Source of the DNA: Discostella pseudostelligera
Taxonomy: Eukaryota; Bacillariophyta; Thalassiosirophyceae; Thalassiosirales; Thalassiosiraceae
Direction: 5' to 3'
Length of the DNA stretch: 22,118 nucleotides
Assembly: GCA_036940085.1 (NCBI GenBank)
Contig: JALLBK010000320.1
Coordinates: 1 to 22,118, forward strand
The notes under the pieces are model-generated. The model was not told the origin of the DNA. It did no database searches and worked only from the letters and a program-made list of their open reading frames with translations. Position 1 is the stretch's first letter; every line of letters begins with the position of its first letter. Made by a program: the position numbers and the translations under genes. Below, one piece after another: positions 12,401 through 22,101 of this stretch.

Positions 12401-13144
12401 TCTTCGTCATTGCAGCTACGAACCGTCCCGAGGTGAGTATTGTTCGGTATTGCATGGATCTGACTTCCAACACTATACCGTTAATCCCACCATTGGTATC
12501 TCTCATATTTTCTGGCCTTTCATAGCTGATCGATCCGGCCATGTTGCGTCCGTGAGTAGTAAACGATATCTGATGTTTGACTTACACTCAGTATGTTGAA
12601 TCTAATTCATGGTCTCTTCCCAACTACAAATTCCACCAGAGGCCGATTGGACAAACTTCTCTACGTCCCCCTTCCTTTACCCGACGAACGCTATTCCATC
12701 CTTTGCGCTCTTAGCAAGAAGGTAAAATTGGCACCCGACGTTGACCTGCACGCAATTGCCCATAATCCTCATGCCACTGGATTTAGTGGTGCCGATTGCG
12801 CGGCATTGTTGCGGGAGGCAGGACTTGCAGTGCTACGAGATGGTGTGTTACGTCGCACTACGAATCCAAATCCAAGCAATAATGATGGCGAAACAGACGC
12901 AACCGCGACAATGGAGGCGCCATTGCAAATTACTGCAGGTCACTTCCAGTATGCATTTGATCATGTCTTGCCGTCTGTATCAAAGAAAGATCAAGCGCGA
13001 TATGATAAGTTACGTGATCGTATGGCTCGCGCACGTACAAGAGGTGGTGTTATTGATTCTACTACGTCTTCTTCTTTTGCTGGAGCGAGTGGCGGCGACA
13101 CTGGAGATACGAGTGATGCTGAGAACTTAGCGTCCACCAAATAA
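9496..13144 (+). CDS. NVL/Rix7-type AAA ATPase (two AAA domains, 5 exons)
   Basis: Exons are 9496-9946, 10057-12130, 12228-12432, 12526-12551 and 12640-13144, with GT-AG introns of 110, 97, 93 and 88 nt. The spliced product is 1086 aa. The Pro/Ser-rich N-terminus contains [12 protein letters not shown] and, after the first intron, [22 protein letters not shown], resembling the NVL N-terminal region. AAA domain 1 has Walker A GPPGCGKT at 467-474 and Walker B IIFIDEID at about 522-529. AAA domain 2 has Walker A at 800-807 and Walker B IIFFDELD at 855-862. [32 protein letters not shown] and [13 protein letters not shown] identify the NVL branch over CDC48. These hexameric ATPases remodel late nucleolar 60S particles. 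A Lys-rich, low-complexity linker (about 345-400) and an Asn/Thr-rich spacer separate the domains. Both Walker sets look intact. Confidence 0.92.
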
Positions 13145-13324
13145 CTAGGGAATACACAAAAGGAATTGCAGTATTATGTTGTAAAATCTAGAGCATTTCA
13201 TTGATCCTATTGTATCTTGAGAATGAAAGAAGAAATACATGATCTTGCAAACCCTCCAAGTCTCTCATAATATGCCACATCCCCCGACACATGCTCTAAC
13301 AAACACACAAATGCAATGTGATGC

Positions 13325-14376
13325 TCACTGATAATGAGGTCGATTCCCACCCCATTGATTCTGCTGCTGCTGCCTCGGCGGTAGTCTTCCACCCTGAATG
13401 TTTCGTCTCCTTTCACCTTCAATTTGCATATTCGATTCCGCCAATTTAACGAATCCGTAAACTCCCCCGGCCGCAGCTCCGTAGAGAGTAAGTAAATAGG
13501 TAGTCACGAAGGCAAATGCAGCACAGGTGGCAGTAATGAAGAAGAATAGGGCCGTTAGTGGATTGGGCTGGTAGGTTTGAATGATTTTCCAAAGACCAAA
13601 TACGAACACCTGAGCAGATGATGTTGTGAGTTGTCCGAGAGGCATGGAATATGAGTGAGAACTGAAAGTAGGTAAGCAAACACAAAATAATAGAAAACAA
13701 ATCTAGAGATTCGCACCACCAAAGCCATCACTAATCCCATACTGAAATTAATCAACACCTGCATCAACATTTTCAACATATATTCCACCATACTTTCATC
13801 TCGGCTCATGGATCTCATACCCATAAACATGGCATCCCACATACTCTGTCGTTTGGCAAATTGTTTCCCACTCGCAAAGTATTCCCAGAAGGTATCCGTC
13901 ACCTCGCCCACACCCACTTCACTAAATAATCCAGCAACCGATTTGGCATCACTCATACGTGCATTCCCCTCGGCCTTAATCTCATCCCATATCTGTTTCT
14001 TTTTATTCATTATGCGTTTGTAATGTTGACAATGCGCGTCGCAGGATATCCATCCCTTCGAATGGTAATAGTTTGAGTAGGCAGCTTGATATGCTGATGC
14101 GGCATTGTATTCGGCAGTTAAATCGATTGTGTTCATGATGCGATTGTATTGTCGTTGTTGATCTAATGTGAGTTTGGTGCCCGAGCCAAGGAGTAGGAGT
14201 AATAGAAGGGTGGTGAGGCCGTAGAGGTAACTGAAGGATAAGACCTTGTGACGTTTTCCAAAATTATGAAGGGAGGATAGGGCTAATGAGCCTAGATTGT
14301 TGGCGTTGATGGTGATGGTGCCGCCACCATTGCCATTTGTGTTCCGTGGTGGGGGGGGAGGGTAATTCATCGTCAT
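13325..14376 (-). CDS. Conserved multi-pass membrane protein of unknown function (2 exons)
   Basis: Exon 1 is 14376-13717 and exon 2 is 13609-13325. The 107-nt intron (13610-13716, GTGCGA...GCTCAG) joins in phase as MALVVFVFGLWKII, restoring a continuous membrane helix, for 314 aa. The frame stays open back to Met at 14613 (393 aa), but that extension overlaps promoter-like elements, so MTMNYPPPPP at 14376 is preferred. A Pro/Asn/Gly-rich head is followed by one membrane segment (LYGLTTLLLLLLL). Then come a roughly 150-residue helical soluble region (ASAYQAAYSNYYHSKGW, TDTFWEYFASGKQFAKR) and further segments NFSMGLVMALVVFVFGLW and LTALFFFITATCAAFAFV...YGAAAGGVYGFV. It ends in a Gln/Arg-rich tail. 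I recall similar uncharacterised proteins in plants but cannot name the family. A second acceptor at 13662 would give a 55-nt intron and is less likely. Confidence 0.72.
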
Positions 14377-14456
14377 GGTGGAGTTGGATTTATTTGGTCG
14401 GTGATCGATAGCGATAGATGATGGGGAGAAGAAGATCGATGTCGATAGATATGCAA

Positions 14457-14496
14457 TTTTGGCGGGAAGACGAAGTCGTCGGATCTCCCGCCAAAA
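14457..14496. promoter_or_regulatory. Inverted pair of E2F-like sites
   Basis: TTTTGGCGGGAA at 14457-14468 faces TCCCGCCAAAA at 14486-14496, forming an inverted repeat with a 17-nt spacer. Both match the E2F/DP consensus (TTTSSCGC-like). They lie 80-120 bp upstream of the preferred start of the membrane-protein gene, which supports the downstream start codon. Two G-box cores CACGTG follow at 14503-14508 and 14523-14528, candidate bZIP/bHLH sites. Confidence 0.45.
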
Positions 14497-14613
14497 CGAT
14501 GCCACGTGATAATCCCAAAATCCACGTGGAAGACCATTCCAACTTGGATCTTCCTGCCTCTGCCTGGGGGAACTTTGCTGGGAAAAGGACGAGAAGTTGG
14601 AAGTTCTGGACAA

Positions 14614-15032
14614 AGGTTACGTTGGAATTCGTTATGCCACGAAAAGATTAAGGGGGGATCGGGGCATACGGAGAGCGGAGTATCTTATCTGCAACACACG
14701 AAATCAATCTTGTTAAGCGATATTTCCTACACATTAAAATAGGGAAATATCGCCAAAATGTCATTTCGTTGGTGTTTTGCTGATGAAGGGAAAGATCCAT
14801 GCGCCATGAAACATGACCATGCCGCCAAACATCTCGCATCTCGCACGCACCCGACCCCACCTGCACCATGCAATGCCGATGACCTCACATCATCTCCTAC
14901 CACAATTATTACAATCTTCTTAAGGCCGAGACTATTTGGGACAACGACAGCGGTCAGAGTGTCGAACGATTGTTGAAAGATTCGTCACGACGGAGAGTAG
15001 AGGGTGATCGTCAATTGAGACGATAACATTCA
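14614..15032. promoter_or_regulatory. Divergent intergenic region upstream of the tandem ATP-grasp gene
   Basis: These 419 bases precede the ATP-grasp start. They include a perfect 11-bp inverted repeat, GCGATATTTCC at 14717-14727 and GGAAATATCGC at 14743-14753, with a 15-nt spacer. An E2F-like GCCAAAA follows at 14752-14758. A 72-codon open frame at 14758-14976 has no recognisable protein character and is not called as a gene. No other element is clear. Confidence 0.4.
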
Positions 15033-18000
15033 ATGTCGACAACAACCATCATGAATCCTTCCCAATCCCTTATCCTTCTGGTTGATCCATATTCTACAGG
15101 ATGTATGATCGGGCAGGAGATTTCCAAGAGAGGGTATCCCTTGTTAGCGTGAGTTATTGTTTGATTGCAACCATGCATTTAGATACGATGATAGTCTTCA
15201 TTTTTTCTCATCATGCTTATTATTATCATCGACAACTAAAAACACAGTGTCTGGACCAAGGGCTTTGCACCTCACATGAAAACACACATTCCCGAATCCT
15301 GTCGCGATTTAACCTACATTGCCCAGGTGGATGATATGGAATCATGGTCTATCGAGCAATTAATATCGGCCATTTCAACTGCTGCCTCGAATCATGCCGT
15401 GAATCTAGGACGTCCCAAAGAGTATTATACCATTGTGGCATGTATTGCCGGGGGGGAGGCGGGGGTGGATATGGCGGATGCATTAAGTGAACGGTTGGGT
15501 TTGTTGTCCAATGGAACGCAGGGGGAATTTGCCAATCGACGTGATAAAAAGGTTCAGGTGCGTGTGTACTCCCAAAGTATCCCAGCGTTCTCATCAAGGC
15601 ATATTATCATCCTCAAATGCATGCATCGTTTACACATTCCAGCAAGATCTAGTTCGTAAGACAGGGATGAGGGCGGTGCGGCAGGCTTGTGGAAAGACCT
15701 TCGAGGAGGTGGAGGACTTTCTCAAGAGTGAAACCTTTCCAGTGGTAAGTGTGATGCATGTTCTGCATACAAACGCAACCTTTTTGTTATTATGGCGTCG
15801 TCCTATCTTACAACCAATGTTTCCATCGGCAAATGCTAATCTTAGGTTCTCAAACCCACTGATTCGGCTGGATCAGATGGCGTGAAATTATGCCATTCGA
15901 TGAATGAGGCTAAGGAACACTTTCACCACCTACTGTCCGTCGAGGCCGTGAATGGAGGGTACAACACTCAGGTATTGTGCCAAGAATTTCTAAGCGGCAA
16001 GGAGTATGTTGTTGATCATGTATCGAGGAATGGTGCGCACAAGACCATGATGGTTTGGGTGTATGATAAACGACCGACGAATGGTAGCCAGTTTGTCTAT
16101 TTTGGCATGTTGCCCGTGGATCCTCAAAGCGATGAGGCAAAGATGTTAATTCCATATGTTAGGGGAGTTTTGGATGCTCTTGGGATGGCGCATGGTGTAA
16201 GTCTCCCTGGATCCTTTCAATAAACATGTCTCTCGACAGCATCTTCTCTCACTGTGAATCTGCCGTCATCGTCGCTGTCTTTAGCCAAGCCATGGAGAGG
16301 TTATCATAACAAAGGATGGACCTTGTCTAGTTGAGATGAATTGCCGTGCACATGGGGGTGATGGAAATTGGGTTCCTCTTGGGCGTGCATTGACGGGAGG
16401 GAAATACTGTCAAATTGAAGCCACGGCAGCAGCCTACTTGGACGAGGAAGAATTCAATGACATTCCTGACATGCCACCTTCTCCGCTCAAAGCACAGGGG
16501 CTAGATATTCACTTGGTCTCATATTCAAAGGGTAAGGTCCTATCAACACCTGGTTTCGACGTCATCAAGAAGCTCCCTAGCTTTGTTTGGTTGTCACCCG
16601 CTGCATCGATTGGGTCCGAGGTCACATACACTGTGGATCTCGTTACGTGCCCAGGATGTGTTATTTTGATGCATGACGACGAGAAGGTTCTACAGAAAGA
16701 CGTCGACTTCATCAGATACTTGGAAGAAATTAATGGTTTGTTCGTCTACGAGACGAAGGGTGAGAGCCTTGCGCGCCCTACTGCCGCAACGTATGGATTG
16801 GGATCTACTCCGATGGCACATCGAAAAATGGCCTCTATCGATCGACCGAACTTATTGCGTATCATGTCTAATGATAGACCCATGTTGCGTGGTGGCTTGA
16901 TGAAGAAGTTCACGACGGTCGATGCATCCAAGGAGGTGGTTGTGGTCGTAGATCCATACTCTACAGGATGTGTCATTGTGCAAGAGATACAAAGTCGTGG
17001 GTACAAGGTGATCGCACTGTGGACGAGGGGCTTCTCCGAGGAGATGAAAAAGCACGTCCCGGTAAGCTGCGGGACAATCACCTATCATAAGGAAGTGACA
17101 GAGGGAGATAATATCGGAGAGACAACACGTGAACTGTACAGTGCTGCTGGGCAACTTCGAATTGTTGCCTGCATTTGTGGAGGAGAAGCAGGCGTGGATG
17201 CAGCGGATTTGATCTCGGAAAGATTAATGGTGCGAACGAATGGAACACAGGGCATGTTCGCTAAGCGTCGTGATAAGAAGGTGCAGCAGGAGCTGATTAA
17301 GGCTGCTGGGCTACGCTCTGTCCGTCAAGCCGCTGGAAATAAATTCTCCGATGTCGAGGCTTTCCTTAGGAGTGAACATTATCCGGTAGTGCTGAAGCCA
17401 ACGGACTCGGCGGGTACTGATGGAGTGAAGCTATGTCACAATTTTTCAGAAGCGAAGGAGCATTTTCACCATTTATTTGAAGTGGAAGCTGTCAATGGAG
17501 GTTACAACACCGAGGTTTTGTGTCAAGAATTCTTAAAAGGCAAAGAGTATGTTGTGGATTCCGCATCTCGTGATGGCGAGCACAAAACGACGGCTGTGTG
17601 GGTATACGATAAACGTCCGGCAAACGGTGCGGCTTTTGTCTACTTTGGTATGCTGCCAATTGACACCGCCTCTATGGAGGCTAAACTTCTCATCAACTAC
17701 ACCAACTTGGTGTTGGACGCCTTGGGGATGAAAAATGGCGCCTCTCATGCGGAAGTGATTCTGACTGCCTCTGGCCCATGCCTCGTTGAGATGAATTGCC
17801 GTGCGCACGGAGGAGATGGGAACTGGCGCTCACTAGCACGCGCCCTCACTGGAGGATACTCACAGGTGGAGGCTTGCGTGGACGCCTACCTTGACAAGAA
17901 GTCATTTCAATCTCTACCAAAGATTCCTCCAAGCCCTGCCAAGGCATTCGGTGAAGAGGTTATTCTAGTTTCTTATGCGGAAGGATATGTAATTGGTACT

Positions 18001-18267
18001 CCTGGCTACGATGCCATCAAAGCACTTGAATCGTTTGTTTACTTGGAGACAGGAGTGACAATCGGTTGCAAGGTTGAGCGCACCGTTGATCTCCTAACGA
18101 GCTTGGGCAGTGCGATTCTCGTCCATGAGGATGAAGAAGTTGTGGAGCGAGATGTAATGAAAATCAGAGATATGGAAAAGAACAACCAACTCTTCGAATT
18201 CAAGCAGTCAACTACACTTATGAGTGCTGCGTCCATGATCAATTTCAACGATTTCAACATCTCTTAG
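15033..18267 (+). CDS. Tandem double ATP-grasp ligase (two homologous modules, 5 exons)
   Basis: Exons are 15033-15148, 15248-15557, 15643-15744, 15846-16196 and 16285-18267. The GT-AG introns are 99, 85, 101 and 88 nt, and the product is 953 aa. Two homologous modules lie head to tail at about residues 15-440 and 513-935. Each has a pre-ATP-grasp start (VDPYSTG at 17 and 515), GGEAGVD, NGTQG.FA.RRDKKVQ, the nucleotide-binding Lys in VLKPTDSAG (Lys179, Lys664), QEFL.GKEYVVD and the metal-binding VEMNCRAHGGDGNW (Glu310/Asn312 and Glu795/Asn797). The architecture is that of ATP-grasp carboxylate-amine ligases such as bacterial peptide/amino-acid ligases (ATP-grasp_4 type), which form an acyl-phosphate and then an amide. 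Substrates are unknown. No signal peptide is visible, so it is probably cytosolic. Splice junctions were fixed by aligning module 1 to the intronless module 2. The residue 440-513 linker is unique. Confidence 0.88.
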
Positions 18268-18746
18268 GTCTCACAGAAATAGTGTCGCTCTGTCCAAGGC
18301 GGACGGATTTTTGTAAGTCACGGTGATACCCAAGACGGTGTTATAGGAGGGACAAAAGAATAAGAGTAAGAGTGTAATTTTGTAAGATTGGTACGAAGAA
18401 ATACTATCATTATTATTTGCGATCAAAGGCCCACCAATAAATTGCAATTGAGACGAATAGGATTGAGGGGGGTTGCTGCAGCCGCAGACGTACTGATATA
18501 ACCTACACGTGGCACGCGAGCCCAAATTTGGCGACTATTCTTGGCATTATGGACGTACAGGAAATCGCCAACTATTGCGAGCGCCAGCCACCCCCCGCAT
18601 TTTTCTTGTTCGTGCCTTGCCCCATCAATTCAACGATAAAAATCCAAGGCCAAGTAGGGTCAAGACCATGAACTGACGACGAAGCCGGGTGTAAAGAATG
18701 AGACAACCATCAATACAAGCCTTGACATCGTATTTGACATAGTACC
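18268..18746. other. Intergenic region between ATP-grasp and elongin-A-like genes
   Basis: These 479 bases hold the 3' flank of the ATP-grasp gene and the promoter of the next gene on the same strand. An AATAAA-like CAATAAATTG occurs at 18435-18444. A TTTGGCGAC at 18527-18535 and a similar inverted TCGCCAAC further on (about 18565) are noted. I see no RNA gene, repeat or coding frame of substance here. Confidence 0.5.
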
Positions 18747-20858
18747 ATGTGGGACAACGACGATTCAATGCCGATCGAACTTGATTTGGAGTTCGGAATG
18801 GCCTACGGCGACGGTGGCGGCGGCGAGGGTCGCCAACGACGACGGTTGATGGGAGCTCCAAATGATGAAGATGGTGATTTAGGTAACGTCTACGAGAGCG
18901 ACAGTTATTATCAAGATGACTTCAACGACATCGCAGTGCAGGATAATCAAGATGATGATGGCAGCGATGATGATGCTGCCTCTGATGACGAGGAGGGGGG
19001 AGATGCAACTGGCGATGGAGGATTCGCATCAACCAAATCGTTGACTATGCACAACAAGATGCCACGAAAGTTTTACCAACCATCGTCGCTGCTCCATCTT
19101 GCGACGCAAATGGTAGCTTCTAATCTTGAGTTGATTAATCCTGGAGCCATCGGGCTGCTTTCGGAGTATCATTGGGACGCTGTGGTACAGGAAAGGGCAA
19201 GGAAGCATGAAAATACTGCCTGTAGTAACAACGATATGGAGTCATCGACCAGTGAAAAGGCTTTGTCGTTGATAGCAATGGATGGTAATTCTGGAAAGAG
19301 ACGGTTACCTGCATTGTCGGAGAAATTTCTCATCCCCATAGAACAACATCCCAATAATGTTCATCTATCGCACTCCAAGATGTCGGACGACTTGCTTTGG
19401 CAAGAAATTGTTGATTACACATTCAGTGGAATGAATCGCCCACAGTCATTAGAGTTTCCATGCAGTATTGTGAAGGAGAGGTTGAAGAAGTTCGTTGATG
19501 ATTTGTTAGAAATCATGGCACGCCCATTGACCGAGGAAGAGTTCACTGAGTCGTTGGGAGCAACACATGTAGGAGATGAGGGACAAGAAGAAAACAGCCG
19601 AAAGAGGAGGCGGGAGAATGAGTCAGATGAAGCACGTCATAATGACTGTGCAGCTACAGCTTGTGCTATCTCTCCTTCAGAAATGTATCAGTATGCTCTC
19701 AAGACAGATTCTCAACATCGAACTAACTACTTTCAATTCATACTGATCCGATTGACACAAACCCCGATGGATGTGGAATTGCTGGCAGAGACTGGTATAG
19801 GGAAAAGTCTGAACAAGTGTATCAAGACCATGAAGAAGTTGATAAAGCTGATCATACCGGACGATATTGAAAATGAGAAATCTTTACTTGGGTATCCTCG
19901 GTTCTGGATTCCGTGTCGGTGGGATGATCTCTATCCATCGGAGCAGTATGCGTGGAGCCACATACGGAGATGGGAGACTCTAAAGTCGCCATTGGAAGTC
20001 ATGCAGCATATTGTACAAGATTGGAAAGATATGGCATCGTTGGAGAACGGGGTCAACACCGCTTCTCAGTCTCCTGCGAAGAAACAAAGTATAGAAAACA
20101 ATCAGCCACCGATCACTATTGCAACATGCGGACGAGGCAAAAACATCTCCATGTCACAACATCAAATCGATATGAAACTACTCCATTCCTCTCCCGATTG
20201 GAGATCGCTCTACCAATCTCTTAAGAATCGCGAGGAAATGGTGAAAAAAATGCAAGGTGATCGCGTTCGATCAATTCGCGAAAACCTGGAGAAGGCTCGG
20301 CCAAAGATTGGAAAGGTTGTGCTTAAGAAAGCAGTTGGGCGAGTTAGGGGAAGAGATGACAATGACACTGGCTTCGTGAGTAGTGCTCAAGGGATGCATC
20401 CGTTCGGAATGAACAATGTTGGTGTTCAGCAGAGCTGTCACGGTCCAATCAGCGCTCAATCACGACAACAGGAACGACGGGAGGCCATCCTTTCCAAATC
20501 TTTAGGTCATAGATCTCGACGGCAACAACTGCTAGCGCGAAATGCATCGTCCCATTCCAGTAACGGGAAACTGTCACAAATTCGATCAGAGTCGAAGATT
20601 GCTGCGTCGTGGTCCAAGTCTTCAATTAGCGATACTAAAACTACCTCGTCATCATTCGGATCGGCGGTTGCCCGCGCAAATGGGAGCAATCGCAATGGCA
20701 GAGATCACAAGAAGCAGCAGCGGCCGGGGTCTCAAGTTTGTGTGGAGTTAGGGCATGGGAAGCAAATGAAACTACCGCCATCCTTTGCATCTGGAGCAGG
20801 GAAGACCGTAGGTGCGTATTCTTCATTGCAGAAAAAGATGAGCAAAAAACAGAAGTAA
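18747..20858 (+). CDS. Elongin-A-like nuclear protein with TFIIS N-terminal-type motif
   Basis: A single exon of 703 aa. An acidic low-complexity N-terminus (about 35-95) precedes PSSLLHLATQMVASNLELI...LLSEYHWDAVV (about 112-145), similar to the F-box-like region of elongin A. An IEQHPNNVHL...DLLW segment lies at about 200-218. Next comes YFQFILIRLTQTPMDVELLAETGIGKSLNK (about 328-357), a strong match to the TFIIS N-terminal/LW helical bundle, with its final helix (VMQHIVQDWKDM) displaced by about 55 residues. DWRSLYQSLKNREEMVKK...RSIREN (about 484-512) resembles the elongin A 'SWREMYLRLQ.ARE' helix, and a basic Ser/Arg/Lys tail follows. Elongin A promotes RNA polymerase II elongation and acts in a ubiquitin ligase. 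Assignment rests on short motifs in an altered order, so a different nuclear protein is possible. It converges on SKP1, with 142 bp between stops. Confidence 0.5.
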   Translation: MWDNDDSMPIELDLEFGMAYGDGGGGEGRQRRRLMGAPNDEDGDLGNVYESDSYYQDDFNDIAVQDNQDDDGSDDDAASDDEEGGDATGDGGFASTKSLTMHNKMPRKFYQPSSLLHLATQMVASNLELINPGAIGLLSEYHWDAVVQERARKHENTACSNNDMESSTSEKALSLIAMDGNSGKRRLPALSEKFLIPIEQHPNNVHLSHSKMSDDLLWQEIVDYTFSGMNRPQSLEFPCSIVKERLKKFVDDLLEIMARPLTEEEFTESLGATHVGDEGQEENSRKRRRENESDEARHNDCAATACAISPSEMYQYALKTDSQHRTNYFQFILIRLTQTPMDVELLAETGIGKSLNKCIKTMKKLIKLIIPDDIENEKSLLGYPRFWIPCRWDDLYPSEQYAWSHIRRWETLKSPLEVMQHIVQDWKDMASLENGVNTASQSPAKKQSIENNQPPITIATCGRGKNISMSQHQIDMKLLHSSPDWRSLYQSLKNREEMVKKMQGDRVRSIRENLEKARPKIGKVVLKKAVGRVRGRDDNDTGFVSSAQGMHPFGMNNVGVQQSCHGPISAQSRQQERREAILSKSLGHRSRRQQLLARNASSHSSNGKLSQIRSESKIAASWSKSSISDTKTTSSSFGSAVARANGSNRNGRDHKKQQRPGSQVCVELGHGKQMKLPPSFASGAGKTVGAYSSLQKKMSKKQK

Positions 20859-21000
20859 CGAGACGATGCGGAGTAGAATAAAAGAAGCCTCAGTGTAATG
20901 AAATCTTGTAGTTATAAAGCTAATACTCGTTCGAGTTGATAATCTCTACTTTGTGATAAAGGTACGACCGGCACACTGTACAAGCATATCCTCTTTACCT

Positions 21001-21961
21001 TCAGCTCATTGCATTTGGATCGTCGGCTACTTTTATTTCTTCCTCGGCCGAAAAGTCATTGTTCTTAATGTTGAAAATTCTCCTTATCTCTTCTGCCGAT
21101 TTACCCTGTGAGCAGTGTGCCATGAGATCGAATGATGCATCCGATAGGATGGATAAAAATGAGTCTTCGTATTAGGATGTCGAAATATCTTGTAGAATAG
21201 CTTACCTTGATCAAGATCGAAACTGCCAAACAAGTGAGATCCAGCAAGGCCTTGATATCCATGAAATTTGCCGCCGTCACCAATTCGAATAGCAATGTCT
21301 GATCTACATTCACAAAATTAGCATACCACTCCTGAACAATCTCCTCGATGCGGTTGGATTTAAGAGGTGTGGTGATGGGTGCCACTATTTTGTTGATGTC
21401 GAGTAAGGTCAAGGAAAATGAGTTCATCATCGTCACATCGAGTGAATAACAGACTAAAACAAAACAGAACTTCACAACTCAACTGGGTTCCACCAATTTA
21501 TAATGAGTGCAATATTCAATAACCTTGGCCAATACCGCAGATCTGACATTTGGTAATGGAATTTCAATCATGTCGTCTTCATCATCGTCACCGCCATCGT
21601 CTTCTTCCCCCAATGTGGTGAGTACGAGATTGGATAATTTGGCAATATCGACGGGTACCTCGAAAGTATCCCCCTCCTTGCTCACCTGGTATTCATGCGC
21701 GAATCATCGAGAACGATAGAGAGATGTAGAAAGAGATACGACCGTGAGAGACAAGAAGACGGAGAAAATGATTTACCAACGTATTGTGTACCATGCGCCA
21801 TCAAAAGTGAGAATCGTAGCCACCATCCGCCACAGCCACAGCCCCCCACCCCCACTAAAAATGCACCGCACTAAAGCACGATATCAAAGAAGATTACGAT
21901 AGAAAGAGAGACTGAAAGGCCGTACCAATTTGAGAGTTCCGTGAAGGTCGTCGCCGTTCAT
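21001..21961 (-). CDS. SKP1: SKP1, SCF ubiquitin ligase adaptor (4 exons)
   Basis: Exons are 21961-21926, 21685-21484, 21384-21206 and 21105-21001, giving 173 aa. Introns are 240 nt (GTACGG...CCAG), 99 nt and 100 nt. The product begins MNGDDLHGTLKLVSKEGDTFEVPVD. It then runs through the BTB/POZ-like half (IPLPNVRSAVLAKVIEYCTHYKLVEPMAPI) and the Skp1 dimerisation half (VQEWYANFVNVDQTLLFELVTAANFMDIKALLDLTCLAVS). It ends in GKSAEEIRRIFNIKNDFSAEEE, the F-box-binding helices. SKP1 links CUL1 to F-box proteins in SCF ubiquitin ligases. The acidic loop EEDDGGDDDEDD is of the usual type. The residue at the second junction is a split ATG, which restores the expected EPM.P sequence. The first intron is over twice the length of the others, and its donor is a non-consensus GTACGG. 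Confidence 0.95.
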
Positions 21962-22101
21962 TGTTTTGGTTGTTGCTTGTCTTTTGTCTTCGTTTTGATT
22001 TTTTTGTTGGGTGTTTGCTGTTTGCTTGGTTTGGTGTTGGGCTGGAAAAGCGGGTGGCAGAGCAGATTTGGGGGGAGAATGAAGTATGCCCGGAAAAATC
22101 A

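Noticed and set aside
13610..13661. Use of the acceptor at 13662 in the membrane-protein gene
   Set aside because: It gives a 55-nt intron, shorter than all others here, and inserts 17 residues into a membrane helix that otherwise joins smoothly.
14377..14613. Longer N-terminus (79 residues) for the membrane protein
   Set aside because: The frame is open but the region holds the paired E2F-like and G-box sites; kept only as an alternative start.
14758..14976. 72-codon open frame upstream of the ATP-grasp gene
   Set aside because: No recognisable motif or composition of a real protein, and it overlaps promoter-like sequence.
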